A DNA stretch of 64,000 nucleotides from NCBI GenBank assembly GCA_014529385.2, contig CM043963.1, positions 110,822,912-110,886,911 on the forward strand. Direction: 5' to 3'. This DNA comes from Adiantum capillus-veneris. Taxonomy: Eukaryota; Streptophyta; Polypodiopsida; Polypodiales; Pteridaceae. How positions within the stretch are numbered: position 1 is the first letter of the stretch; every line of letters starts with the position of its first letter. This document shows positions 21,436 through 32,360 of this stretch, piece by piece. Below the pieces are notes generated by a model. That model was given only the letters and a program-made list of their open reading frames with translations, searched no databases and was not told where the DNA came from. A program made the translations under genes and the position numbers.

Positions 21436-22260
21436 CTACACTTGTGGAACCAAAGCATATGCCAAACAGCCAAAAACACGCATGTGCTCAATAGAAGGCT
21501 TTCTATTATGCCATACTTCATATGCAGTAATAGACTGCAAAGCTTTCGTAGGAAACATGTTAAGTACATAAGTGGCACACATGATGGCCTCAAGCCAAAA
21601 AGAATGCGGCAAAGCTTGACTTTTGACCATACATCGTGCCATTTCTGTCAGTGACCTATTTTTCCTCTCAGCATCACCATTTTGCTGAGGTATATAAGGC
21701 ACTGTACATTGGTGTTTTATCCCACGACTAGCCAAAAATGCATTAAATTTATGAGACATATACTCCCCCCCTCGATCGGAACGAAGGGTGTGCATCGTAC
21801 ATTTTGAGACATTTTCAGCCATAGCCAGAAATTGTTTGAAGCACATAAAAACTTTAGACTTCGCTTTAAGAGGAAATACCCATGCACGCTTGGAGTAATC
21901 ATCAATGAAACTCACGAAGTATAGGTAATTGCCTAAGGACCGAGTTTGCATGGGCCCACAAACATCACTATGCACAAGCTGTAACCTGCATGTGGCCTGA
22001 ACTGAACCATCCTTTGGAAACTTAGAATGCTGCATCTTACCCAAAATACGGCCTTCACAAACATGTTTGATAGGTGCTTCAAGAGGCGGCAAAGAAGCAA
22101 CCATATCAGATTTCTTCAAACGCAACAAACTGGCAAAATTCAGATGACCAAAACTTGCATGCCAAAGTTTTGCATCTGAAATAGCCCTTGAATCTTCAAC
22201 ATTTACAAAATTTTGTCCACACTTGTCATACAAAGTGAGCTTATACAGCCCATGGCACAA
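21436..22260 (-). pseudogene. Element C: copia integrase
   Basis: Minus strand, 274 codons. HASFGHLN starts the zinc domain, but the usual C-x2-C reads CEGRILGKM, so the second Cys is Arg. The catalytic core is intact in outline: HSDVCGPM, FIDDYSKRAWVF, LRSDRGGEY and NGDAERKNRSL (D, D, E). It ends with MRVFGCLAYALVP. The Cys loss and an adjoining stop show decay. Confidence 0.9.
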
Positions 22261-22428
22261 AAGGCCAGATGCAACAATTTCATCACACCAAAACTGAGAT
22301 CATGAACTGTACATCTGTCATCCACAAATTTGACTACAAATCCAAGTCTAGCAAGTGCAGATACAGACAAGAGATTCTTCTTGATCCCAAGTACATAAAG
22401 TGCATCAACAAGTGTGAAAGAACTGCCA

Positions 22429-22782
22429 TTAGTAGCACCAAGCACAATCTTTCCAACTCCTTGAACTGGATAAGAGGCATTGTTGGCACAAGTGACTGAA
22501 TTCCCATAAGGGATAGACTCGAGAGGTAAACAATTCATGATGTGAGGTAATGTGCTTTGTAGCACCACTGTCGAAATACCACACATGTGAATCTGCAGCA
22601 ACTGACAAGCATGCATTATGGACAGCAGGATTGTAAGTGCACTCTGCACTAAAAGCCCATTCTACATCAACATCAGCATTGCAATCTCCTTTTACAGAAG
22701 ACTCAACAATGGCTGCATTTGTAGTGGAACCAACATTTGCAATGGAACCACCTTCTTTCTTCGTAGCCTCTTTTGCCTTCAA
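22429..22782 (-). pseudogene. Element C: aspartic protease
   Basis: Minus strand. WYFDSGATKHITS carries the D-S-G-A catalytic motif of copia proteases. It is in frame with gag across a TAG stop in the zinc knuckle and is followed by a frameshift near 22.43-22.65 kb into the pre-integrase frame. Confidence 0.85.
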
Positions 22783-22791
22783 CTTAGGACA

Positions 22792-23295
22792 CTACTTGAT
22801 CAAGTGATCATTAGCTTTACAATAATGGCAACGCATCTTCTTTTTGCCCTTATCACCACAATTGCCAGACGAAGTGCTGCCAGTAGAAGCAGCAGAACCA
22901 TAAAAAGTGGCTGCATTGTTGTTACCACCATTTCTTTGAGAAGCAATAAAAGCTTGTTCAACTGCACGCTGCCCAGTCTTGTTTTTTTTGGAAAGTGACT
23001 CTTGCAACAGCAATGTGCATAATGCATCAAACTTGACAACTTCAGGATTTCCTTGAGTCATAAGTCTCCAAGTACTAACAAAAGTTTGGTAAGAATCTGG
23101 TAAGGCATCAAGAACAGTCTGCACAAGGGAACTGTCTGAAATGACTTCACTTGCAGAAATAAGTTGCTTATTGATATCCTTGACACTAGCAAGGAAAGTG
23201 TCCATATCATCTTCCTCATGCATAATCTTCGACTCCAGCTCTTTACGCAACAAAGCAATTTTAGCCTCATTGCGACTTGCATAAAGACCAGCCAA
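22792..23295 (-). pseudogene. Element C: gag (UBN2-type) and zinc knuckle
   Basis: Minus strand. LLRKELESKIMHEEDDMDTF, then QTVLDALPDSYQTFVSTWR are the gag-polypeptide core. C-H-Y-C-K-A-N-D-H-L-I-K, a TAG stop, then C-P-K-L-K is a CX2CX4HX4C knuckle interrupted by a stop just before its last Cys. Confidence 0.9.
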
Positions 23296-23382
23296 AATAT
23301 CCCAAGCCTATTTTGCAGATTTTGCTGAATGTATGTGAGGAACAATGGTGCGCTTCACACATAACGCAATCAATGCATGAGC

Positions 23383-23640
23383 CTACGCATCCTTAACATC
23401 CCAACGAGCTTGTTCTGTCATAGGCAAAACAACTCTAACAGCAGCAAGACCTGCAACATCCTCTACATCGCCTACATCCTCAGAACCAGGACGTACATCA
23501 ATGCCTTGCACAATATTCCAGATGCCCTTTGACACAAGAACGTGTTGCATCATATAAGCCCACATAGGGTAATTGTCCCCATCCAACCTGTTCTCAACAG
23601 CAAACATCTTGAACACATCTGTGTTGTTGTTGTCAGCCAT
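23383..23640 (-). pseudogene. Element C: gag N-terminus
   Basis: Starts MADNNNTDVFKMF at 23640 (minus), then LDGDNYPMWAYMMQHVLVSK, the usual copia gag start ('L.G.NY..W...M...L'). A stop near 23383 separates it from the rest of gag. Confidence 0.85.
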
Positions 23641-23974
23641 GATAAATGTTGCACCTGATGTGAAAACTACCCGAAAATAGGAGAAACGGAGCGAGAACAA
23701 CACGTGCTATAGAGCACAAACCGCAGAAGACTATAAGGCACCTATTATGCAGAAAACGGCACTGACAAAAATTCTGCACAAAATGACAAAATTGCCTGTG
23801 CAGACTTGCTTGTAGTGAAAACGGAGGCCAAAATGAGCCCAAATCGAAAATCTACGAGCTCTCTCGAAGTATTTGTCGACCTGCAAACGCTCGCCAAAGC
23901 TCATGGAAATCGGAGAAAGTGAGCAGGCGTGTACGAGAGCAGCCGGCGAGACTAAGCCCGGGAGGATGCAACCT

Positions 23975-23988
23975 GCTCTGATACCAAT
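23975..23988 (-). other. Element C primer-binding site (initiator Met tRNA)
   Basis: Minus strand TTGGTATCAGAGCAGG directly after the 5' LTR, complementary to the plant initiator-Met tRNA 3' end. Confidence 0.9.
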
Positions 23989-24215
23989 TGTTGGAATTAG
24001 GGTTGCAGAGAAACACACAAAGCTTGGAGAAGACGAAGGAAGCTTAAGGCACACAATAGAGAGTATATAACTTAGTGTGCAATGGAAAGATAGATAGCCC
24101 TAGAGTGATGGGCGTATATACAATGCTCGGGGGGAAAAACCTTCTAAAGAGGGAAAAAATTCCCTGGCGGTCCTAGTGTGTTCACACACATCACTACCAC
24201 ATGTATATGGTAACA
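23989..24215 (-). repeat. Element C 5' LTR
   Basis: 227 bp, TG...CA; followed on the plus strand by the TSD GCTCT at 24216-24220. Confidence 0.95.
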
Positions 24216-24957
24216 GCTCTCTTGTTTGATTCAGTTCAGTTTCCAAAGCCGCTTTCTCCTTCAGCCTCTTCAATATCATTTTGTCCCGTCTGCCTTTCCA
24301 TGATCTTATTCCGAAGCTTTTCACCAGTTTGTTCTCAAATTCTGTTTGAACACGCAATGTGGCTTTTTCAACTGGTTTGTTTTTGGCAACTTCTTGATCT
24401 TGAGGTCGAGTCATCACCTTTAAAGGAATGGCGGGTTCTACCTCGGATCCGCTTGAAGAAGGCATCACGCCTACAACATTCATTGTTGCTTTCCCTTTGT
24501 AGTCTGGATTTTTAGCACAGTGTTGGCATAGATGGTCTATCCCACAACGTTCACAAAATATGAATAGTTCGATTTGTGGACCCTTGTTTGGACAACTTCG
24601 TGCCCAATGATCACCTCCACACTCATAGCATGGACCTTCTTGTTTCACAGCTGGTGATCCAGCTAATGGTTGTTCTTGCCTTGTGAGAATGTTCTTTGAA
24701 CCATACTCCTGATGATTGGCTATGAACATGAGCGTATTCACATCGGAGTACTGGTTTCTCACGAGTTGCGGCATATACATTGGCTGAGTGTAGTTGACTA
24801 CTACTCTACCATTGTTCAAAACAGGTGGTTGTTGCCCTAGTACACGTTGTGGCTTTGGTTGAGTGTTACACCATGGAGTGGGATGATCCCCTCCACAAGT
24901 ACTACATATCCTCAATTGAGGCTGTCGTACATCTAGGTTTTGTTGGTAGTAAACCAC
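24216..24957 (-). pseudogene. Element B: gag nucleocapsid with three zinc knuckles
   Basis: Minus strand. Three CX2CX3HX4C knuckles are seen: CSTCGGDHPTPWC, CYECGGDHWARSC and CERCGIDHLCQHC. The CxxCGGxH spacing is typical of plant Tat/Athila-like gag rather than the CX2CX4HX4C retroviral form. MNVVGVMPSSSGSE and a coiled, Lys/Glu-rich segment (RRDKMILKRLKEKAALETEL) follow. Element A has the same blocks (MNMMGIVPSSSGTK at 33.9 kb). The frame is cut at LNQTRE by the copia C insertion. Confidence 0.85.
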
Positions 24958-25456
24958 TTCTAATCACCCCCTTGACCACTTGGTCCATGATTGGTTCCCA
25001 AGGAGTTTGAACATCTGTCTTTGTTGTTGATTTGCTCTTCGGAGATGAGGCACTACTAGTCGTGTTGTCTGTATCTTCAGTCACCTCTCCGTAGGCCTTG
25101 CAATTGTCAACTAGATATAGAGCTTCTCTAGTGACTTGCTCAAACATTGTGCATCTTTTTAGATGTAGGTCCTTTTTGCGAGTTTCATTTCTCAATCCCT
25201 CTATGAAAATAACTAATAATCTCTCATCTTGCGGGAGCTCTCTCATAGGACATCTGTCTATGTACTGCTTGAAGCGAAGCAAAGCCTCCTTCACTCTCTC
25301 GTTCACTTTTTGTTTGAAAGCGTAGATTTGGGACACTGTGTTATGTTTGATCCCCCTTTTCGAGAACTCCTCTAAAAACTCTTGTAAGAGTTGTGCTATG
25401 TTTACAAAATCATCTCTATTTAGTGGTTGGAACCAAGTCAAGGCTGTTCCTTCCAA
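24902..25456 (-). pseudogene. Element B: gag capsid domain
   Basis: Minus strand. EGTALTWFQPLNRDDFVNIA, LEEFSKRGIKHNTVSQIYAF, VNERVKEALLRFKQYIDRCP and VIFIEGLRNETRKKDL match the retrotransposon gag pattern 'A..WF..L.......W..L...F...F'. A frameshift separates it from the N-terminal gag part. Confidence 0.85.
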
Positions 25457-25616
25457 TGTTAACCCAAATCCCTCATACTGAGTATGAAATCCGCAATTTG
25501 TTCAACTCTCAAAACTTGTTTGAAGAGTGAGACATGAGCATATGGGTCCTTAGACCCATCGTATTTTGTCTTGACACGTTGAGCCACTTGATATGGTCTT
25601 AATCGTTGGGGTTTAG

Positions 25617-26129
25617 TCACTCGTGGTCGCTTGGAAAGATGTTTCTCACCCTCTCATCTCGTCTTGGAGAGAATCCCGGTGGAATCCTCTCTGAAGTGTA
25701 CTTTGGCATCGTTTCTCGTTGAAAGTAAGTAGAGATCAGAGTACCCTTGTATGTGTATCGCTCTAAGTCAATTGGATCGACAAGTTTGTACTCACGTCCA
25801 TACTTATCTACCATTAAAACTTGCACTCCATTGGCATATATATACGTGAATGCATAGAGGTTCTTATGGGTGGTCAACTCCCTGGCATTGGGCTCTACAC
25901 ACCTCTAGAAGATGTATGAATCCCCATTTGTAAATCTATACAAGCCCTCATAAGTGTAATCTGTAAGCACTCTCATGGATTCATTGGCTTTGATAAATCT
26001 CACGTTTGGTTTGTCAATCAAAGGATGCCTCTTCTCTAGGTATTCTCCCAATCCCCCTATTGAAGGCATTGCAGCGTTTTTAATGTCTTTGAGTGGAGTA
26101 GAAAACCCTGGTAGTGAATGATTTATCAT
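25617..26129 (-). pseudogene. Element B: gag N-terminal region with a TAG stop
   Basis: Begins ATG at 26129 (MINHSLPGFSTPLKDIKNAA). A single in-frame TAG near 25904 splits the frame; it continues in the same frame to 25617 (GVQVLMVDKYGREYKLVDPI). No domain is recognised. Position right after the leader makes this the probable start of gag. Confidence 0.6.
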
Positions 26130-26540
26130 GATTAAGGATCACTCATATCTCTCAAGATAGTCCTTGACAATCCCACTTTCTCTTAGTGCAACTTATCCCT
26201 TTTTGCCCTTGATCAGGTCTCTCAAAAGTCAAGAATTTCTGACTTTTTGGTCTCTAGAAACTGGTCTTGGGGAAACCTAGGAAACCTAGTAAGCTATTGC
26301 CCGCAAGCTTTCTTCCTAACTATACTTGACTCAATTTGAAGTTGTCTATCAAAAGTTAGAGCAATTTTGGTGAACTGCACTTGAAAACAGCACTCAAAAC
26401 AGTCTTAGGAGCAAAAAACAAGAACTTTGGCTTGTATCTTGGTCTCCCGAAGGTATTTTTAGCTCAAACTTGAGATTTGAGATGTACTCAAGTATATCTA
26501 CAAGATCACCAAGTCAGATACCCCCACTATGCTGAGAGGT
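26130..26540 (-). other. Element B leader, gag-proximal part
   Basis: Non-coding on the minus strand, between the gag start and the palindrome array. No repeat unit or palindrome was recognised in it. Confidence 0.5.
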
Positions 26541-28377
26541 ACATGGATCGCGATCCATGTTTCCTGTCAGATTTTTTCTCCAAATTTTTATTGTGTGTAG
26601 ACAAGGTCATGAGCAGGCTCTGTGCCAATTTTTAGTAAATTTTGAGGTTGAGGTACATGGATCGCGATCCATGTTCAACCACATCTGGACGTGTCATCTC
26701 AGGAGTTTGTTCCTGACTATGTCCACAAGCTAAATCTCAAATATTTTTGGATTTGGACTTGGTTTGCTAGGTCAAATGGCCAATACTAGGTCTACACAGC
26801 GGTTTTCAGTTTGTCACCTACTTTGCTCCCTTTTGACCCAAATTTGCTCAATTTTTTTCAAAATTGAACTTGGGGACATGTTTTCTTGTGTATGCACTAC
26901 TGATCTAGAAAGTTTCAGGTCAAGCTGTCACTATGGGTACATGGATCGCGATCCATGTTTGGTGCCCAAATTGACTTCTCTTGGTACCATTAGAATCAAC
27001 ATGACTAGTAGGTCCTATGGTATCATTTTTTTTTGAAAATGAACATCTGGATTGAGAATTAGGTCAACTCTGGCACTTGCTTAGAGTACCTTGTAGTTCT
27101 GGGCTTTTGGACAGGTTTTTGATATCCAAATTCACTTTTGAAAAGACCACTAGACTCCTGGTGATGTCCTCTAGCAATGGTGCAAGTTTGGTATCAATCT
27201 GTGACAAAGGAACATGGATCGCGATCCATGTACCTATGTGTCAGATGGTAGTAAAACTTAGCACACAGCTTCCCTTTGGTCTCCTAATCCTTGCTATATG
27301 GTTTTTGTATGATTTGGATCACTTTCGGTCAGGCAAAAGTCAATTCACAGGTTTGTTTTAGGGTTTTCCTCTTTGCACTGTTTTTGGCACTTTTGACCCA
27401 ATTTTTGAACTTTTTTGACAAAATTTCTTTGGGGACTTTTGTTCACAATGTTCTTTGCTACAGGCTTGAAACGTTTCTGTCCAAAAATTTCTCGGAGGTA
27501 CATGGATCGTGATGCATGTTCCACCACTTTTGGATCTGAATTTTTGGTGTACTGATAGCTTATGATGTTTGTAGACTGCCCCACAAGAATTTCTGAATTT
27601 GGATTAGTTTTTCCCTACCAAATCTGACTTCTACAGTCTGCTGTGGTAGTTTTGAGAATGTTCTGTTTTTAGCTCTTTTGACCACTTTTTACAACTTTTT
27701 TACAAATGGTTCTTTTGGGAAAGTTGTTCCAAATGGTACCAGCTACCTACTGCTCGAATCTCAGCCAAAAAATTTTCAAAACTTTTTCATGAGGTACATG
27801 GATCGCGATCCATGTTTGACTACATTTTGACATGAAACATGGTCAGCTTGTAGTCCATGTTATGATGATACTCTTCCCCAAATCTTTTTGAGTTTGGACA
27901 AATTTTGCCTAGTCAAAAGTGAGTTTTTATGTCTGCCCTGCGGTTTTTGACTAGTTTCTGTATCTGGCTATTTTGATCAACTTTTTTCAATTTTTTGACA
28001 TGGTCCCTTGTGGCAAAGTTGTTTCACTAGTTATCAGGGATGTACTTGTCAAATATCAGCCCCAAATGCCAGAAAGGTACATGGATCGCGATCCATGTTT
28101 GGCAGCATTTTTTCATGAATTTTGTTCTGTAGGTTCTTTATGCCCTGTAGAAGCCAAATCTCACCTTTTTGGATTTGGATCCCAAAATCTCAAGCTTTAC
28201 CCAATTTTGTGTCTCAAATGCTTGTTTTGCTATTTTTGTCCTAACAGCAAATTTTGATGTGATTTTTGAGTTTTTCTTTCAAGCAAACTTAATCAAAGAA
28301 GTTTCCCAATGATGTACATTGTAAATGGTCACTTTTCACAAAAATGGTTTTTAGGGTACATGGATCGCGATCCATGT
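26541..28377 (-). repeat. Array of eight 20-bp palindromes in the element B leader
   Basis: The perfect palindrome ACATGGATCGCGATCCATGT occurs at 26541, 26655, 26939, 27212, 27796, 28079 and 28358, with one variant (two changes) at 27500. Steps are 114, 284, 273, 288, 296, 283 and 279 bp, so apart from the first it is a tandem array of about 283-bp units. Between palindromes the units keep only loose resemblance (TTTTGACC, CAACTTTTTT, ATTTGGA words) while the palindrome is nearly invariant. On the minus strand it lies between the primer site and gag. Confidence 0.95.
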
Positions 28378-28882
28378 TCTTTCACAAATTTTGATCAAAC
28401 TTCTCAGATTGCTTCTGGAGAGTCTACTGCCCTTGATCCACAAATTTTTGAATTTGGATCACGTTTGAGATCTCTACCATCAAAATTTTCATAATTTCAG
28501 AGTTATGGTCATTTCGGCCAAAGTATGGTTTTCACCCTTTTTTCCCTCAATCTTTTAGCCCAAATTTGATGGTAGTAGTTTCTACTTACCCTACTCCTAA
28601 GTACTAAAATGACACATGAAACAAAAACAAACACAACGGTACAAAATAAAGTCGAAACCGAAAATGGTACAGCACTCTGAAAGCATAGAGAAAATTGAAG
28701 AATGAAATGCTTTTGGCTATCTCACTCACAACCCTCTTTACTTCTCAAGAATAGATCTAGCACGTCCTTGACTTTTAGACTCTATCAAGCACTAAACCCA
28801 AGTGTAAATGGAATGGAGAGACAAATCTTAGAAAAAGAACGCTCTAAAAATACACTAGGTCACTCACCATCTAAGGATCATA
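28378..28882 (-). other. Element B leader, LTR-proximal part
   Basis: Non-coding. Lies between the primer-binding site and the first palindrome (element orientation). Confidence 0.5.
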
Positions 28883-28901
28883 TCCCCGACAACGACGCCA
28901 A
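28883..28901 (-). other. Element B primer-binding site (tRNA-Asp type)
   Basis: Minus strand TTGGCGTCGTTGTCGGGGA immediately after the 5' LTR. It closely matches the plant tRNA-Asp complement TGGCGCCGTTGCCGGGGA, used by Tat/Athila-type elements. Confidence 0.85.
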
Positions 28902-29816
28902 TGTTAGCGGATCGCCGCGACGGACGTCTGCAACATAGCTTTCTGGCACTAACATAATGTCAATACTCAGGGAGAGTGACTCGGATGGGACACGGAGACT
29001 CTATGAGATCGTCAATCTCACGAAGTGAACCTTAATAAGCAAACACACTAGCTCAATAAGCAAACCAACACTCAATGATCAGGGACATCTGTATATGTCC
29101 TTTCTCACATCTCTAGGTCATCACGCCATTTCGGCACTCGAACGGACTCAAAATGCAACGAAACGTTAAGAGGAGGTCTAGGACACCTAGGGACACTATC
29201 TTAGCCAGTCTAGTCGCAATCCAACAAGGTACCAAAATCACGATCCATCATGAAAAAGGTCCTGAAAACTACAATAGAACTATCCAAAACTGTCGTCCTA
29301 TGGTCTAAGAGCACTCTCCTATAGTCAAAACCACTAAAAACAGTGACTTAAGCACTAAACTCTGCAATTACAGCTCACAGACATGTAGTCGAGAACCACA
29401 GCAAAACTGACAATGCTTACACTTAATTTAAAGAAAAAAGAGAGAGGAACACAATGCAAGTTTCTAAATCAAAAACTGATTACCAAATCAGTAGCTGCGA
29501 TGATTGCAAGTTTGGAGCAGCTCGTAGCTTGAGCATACGTTTTTTGAGCTCCCTTCTTCTTCTCAAGATAAGCCTCCCTTTTCACATTACAATTATTGAT
29601 CTTTATACCTAGGGAATTCTAAATAGCCAGTGCCCGGTTCACATGGACCTTTACAATTGTCATGACAGTATTACAACTCAGGGAATTGACTACTACTCTG
29701 GAATCAGGATTTACACAGAGTATTACTACACTAGCTCGGGAAAATAATAGACTACAAATGTGGTGTCTGGCTACGTGTCCGACCAATTGGGCGCCCATTT
29801 GATTTATCCTCAAACA
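28902..29816 (-). repeat. Element B 5' LTR
   Basis: 915 bp, TG...CA. Pairs with 14181-15084 and is flanked on the plus strand by TSD TGTCT (29817-29821). Confidence 0.9.
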
Positions 29817-29821
29817 TGTCT
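29817..29821. other. Target-site duplication TGTCT, right copy (element B)
   Basis: Matches 14176-14180. Confidence 0.9.
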
Positions 29822-31202
29822 GAATTTTTTGATAGCATATATCATCCCAAGACCTTCTCTTTCCATAGTGGTATAATTTTTCTCTACGTTGTTTAGCTGC
29901 TGACTAGATAGAAAATGGGAAAATCCATTTTCTTCTCTCCTGGCTAGGCTAATATGCATCCGATGGCATAGGCTGATGCATCAACATGAACATGAAAGAT
30001 TTTGCTCTAGTCAAGGGCTTGCAAAATTGAAGCAAAATTAATTGTTGCTTCAATTTTTGGAGAGCCTGATCACATTCTTCCGTCCATTCGAACTTAGCAA
30101 TGAGGGCGTACAACGGCTTAGCTATTACAGCATACATGCATATGAAACACCTGTATTATCCGCAATGCCCATAAATGCTTGCACTTCTTTCATCTTCGTT
30201 GGTCTCGGTAGTGCAATAATTATTTGTATCTTCTCTTGATCAGTTGAAATTCCGTTTTTGGACACAATGTGGCCCAAAATTCTACCTTGTCTTACCATGA
30301 AGATGCATTTTTTCGGGTTTAAGCAAATACGATACGTTTTGCACCTTTCAAAGACTTTTCCTAGATAAGTGATGTGGTCACTTATTCGATGAGAGTGAAC
30401 ACAAAGATCATCTATGTAAATCTCCAAAAATTGTCTGAGATATTCTTTGAATGTGTGGCTCATTATTCTTTGAAATGTAGCAGGGGCATTGGTCAGGCCG
30501 AAAGGCATTACCCTGTAAGAAAATACACCCCACTCCATCGCAAAAGTTGTCTTATGCTAATCTTCCACTTTAATCTGTCAACTGGTTGTAGCCTGAGAAC
30601 CCATCTAGAAAACTATAGGCATCTTTCCCTGCTACCCTCTCAATAACATGATCCGTTATTGGTAGTGGATAGTTATCCCTGATGGTGGCTGCATTTACCT
30701 ATTTGAGGTTTACACAGACACACGGTTTTCCATTCTTTTTGGGTACTACCATAATAGGGGACACCCAATCTGTGTGTTTAATCTCGTAGATAAACTCGGC
30801 ATCCTTCAGTTTGTCTATCTCATCCTTAATTTTCTTGGCAAAAGTCTCATTGTACATGTAAGGACATTGTCTGCGTGGTCTGGCATCACTCTTAAGGGGT
30901 ATCATGTGCTTACAGATCTCAAGATCTATCCCCTTTAGATCTTTGTATTGTCTAAGCGTATTGACTAGAATTTTGTCTTCTTTGTCAGTAAGATTCATTG
31001 CGATGTATGTTGGTTTAGGCTCCTCACGCGGTTCTGCTAAGTTGATGCATTTGGCTTTTTCAGCCCCATCGTATGAAGTTCCTGGTTCTTTGGGATCTCG
31101 TTTGGGTTTCTGTACCACAAATTTCCTATCCTGAATGGTATACTTCTTATAGTGGGAGGGTGCATCGAATTTATCATCATTCGATTCCTTGTCAGTTTCC
31201 AT
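29822..31202 (-). pseudogene. Element A: Ty3/gypsy reverse transcriptase and RNase H start
   Basis: Minus strand, order N to C: YKDLKGIDLEICKHMIPLK and DWVSPIMVVPKKNGK (RT fingers, 31202-30699), a break, then VFSYRVMPFGLTNAPATFQR and LEIYIDDLCVHSH (catalytic YIDD, 30538-30125), GRILGHIVSKNGIS, MKEVQAFMGI, then KPLYALIAKFEWTEECDQAL (30137-29949), the RT-RNase H connection. Frame breaks lie near 30.6 and 30.13 kb. The RNase H continues at 14175 on the other side of element B. Confidence 0.9.
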
Positions 31203-31577
31203 TTCTGTTGCTCTCTTTTTTTGGTTTTTGTGTATTCGCCTTTTTTTATTTTGTTTTGGTTGAGTCAGGTTTCATGTATCTCTTTGATATCCCGTCTTTG
31301 AGGTAGTCCATTGCTTCTACAAGCCTGAAGTTCCTGGTTCTTTGGGATCTCGTTTGAGTTTCTGCACCACGAATTTCCTATCCTGAATGGTATACTTCTT
31401 ATAGTGGGAAGGTGCATCGAATTTATCATCATTCGATTCCTTGTCAGTTTTCATTTCTGTTGCTCTCTTTTTTTGGTTTTTGTGTATTCGCCTTTTTTTA
31501 TTTTGTTTTGGTTGAGTCAGGTTTCATGTATCTCTTTGATATCCCGTCTTTGAGGTAGTCCATTGCTTCTACAAACC
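31075..31577. repeat. 252-bp tandem duplication within element A
   Basis: GAAGTTCCTGGTTCTTTGGG begins at 31075 and again at 31327. The two 252-bp copies differ at only a few positions, so the duplication is much younger than the element around it. Confidence 0.95.
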
Positions 31578-32047
31578 TTAAGTACTGCGTTTTGTCAGTT
31601 AGCAGAGGTACTGAGTCCTCGTTGTGCTTGTTTCAGTTGTTTCTGCGTTTATCTCAATATCTGGGTTGTCTTTGAGGATTTTGGTTCGAGAAATCATAGT
31701 AGATCACCCATCAATCCTTCCATTTGATGATGTTCTGACTTGAGCTACTAGACAGCTCGTCATCTGCGTTATCCTCTAACATCTTATCAGTCAAGTCTTG
31801 GAAATCTTCTTCATCCTTTTGGTCAAGGTCTCTTAGTGACATTTCATCCACTATGCGTCGGCACTCGGCAACCCCCTCGTTGTCAGGAACTTCCCACTCT
31901 AACTTCGGATTTAGGCTGACACCCTACATCTAGAATGGAATGATATCATATCCTTCCTCATCACAAAATTTGGTGAGGGTCACCTCGTTTACACAAACAT
32001 CAACAGTGGCTAGTATCTGTTGCCATCCAAAAGGTTCGAATATCTCT
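31578..32047 (-). pseudogene. Element A: degenerate spacer between protease and RT
   Basis: No continuous frame. 31930-32046 resembles the element B segment at 18220-18340 (the shared plus-strand words TCATCACAAAA.TT.GT.AGGGTCACCTC and ACATCAA.AGTGGC.AGTAT), showing homology of A and B here. Confidence 0.55.
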
Positions 32048-32167
32048 TCTAGAAAAGGCTCTAGTATATATGCCTCGTCTTGTGCAGTCCTATCAAGAAA
32101 AGGCTCTAGTATATATACTAGAAAAGGCTCTAGTATATATGCCTCGTCTTGTGCAGTCCTATCAAGA
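32048..32167. repeat. 70-bp local tandem duplication
   Basis: GGCTCTAGTATATATGCCTC occurs about 70 bp apart (near 32058 and 32128) with a shorter partial copy between. Local slippage or duplication inside element A. Confidence 0.85.
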
Positions 32168-32360
32168 ATTCAATTTTCTCTTTTTAAACTTCCACCTTCG
32201 TAAGCTTCTCCTGTCCACCACTGGTGAGCTTTGTTCTGCAGCCAAGCTAGTATTCCCCCCTCTTGGTCAGTTGTGGAGTTCAAATCTTCTCCTGGGGTTT
32301 GTTGTACATCTCTATAGCTATGATCTGTGACACTAATTTTCGTAGTGACATCCTTGTTTC

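Larger units (their letters stand above)
19100..24215 (-). mobile_element. Element C: Ty1/copia LTR retrotransposon (5.1 kb)
   Basis: 227-bp LTRs (23989-24215 as 5', 19100-19326 as 3'), TSD GCTCT, initiator-Met primer site and polypurine tract. Order on the minus strand is gag, zinc knuckle, protease, integrase, RT, RNase H, the copia order. I count roughly 17-20 LTR differences by eye, so the insertion is not recent. Several in-frame stops and frameshifts inactivate it. It sits within the gag region of element B. Confidence 0.95.
14181..29816 (-). mobile_element. Element B: non-autonomous Ty3/gypsy-type LTR element
   Basis: Bounded by direct LTRs (28902-29816 as 5', 14181-15084 as 3', read on minus) and a perfect 5-bp target duplication TGTCT (14176-14180 and 29817-29821). 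It has a tRNA-Asp-type primer site next to the 5' LTR and a polypurine tract next to the 3' LTR. Copia element C (19100-24215) is inserted within it; without C it is about 10.5 kb. Coding content is gag-like with three CX2CX3HX4C knuckles, a protease-like remnant and unusual Lys/Gln-rich frames. I find no RT, RNase H or integrase, so it must have depended on a relative such as element A, whose gag it resembles. Gag has internal stops and a frameshift. Confidence 0.85.

Noticed and set aside
26541-28377. Regularly spaced palindromic repeats as a CRISPR array
   Set aside because: Spacing is about 260 bp of mutually related sequence, not 30-40 bp unique spacers, there are no cas genes, and it lies in a plant retroelement leader.
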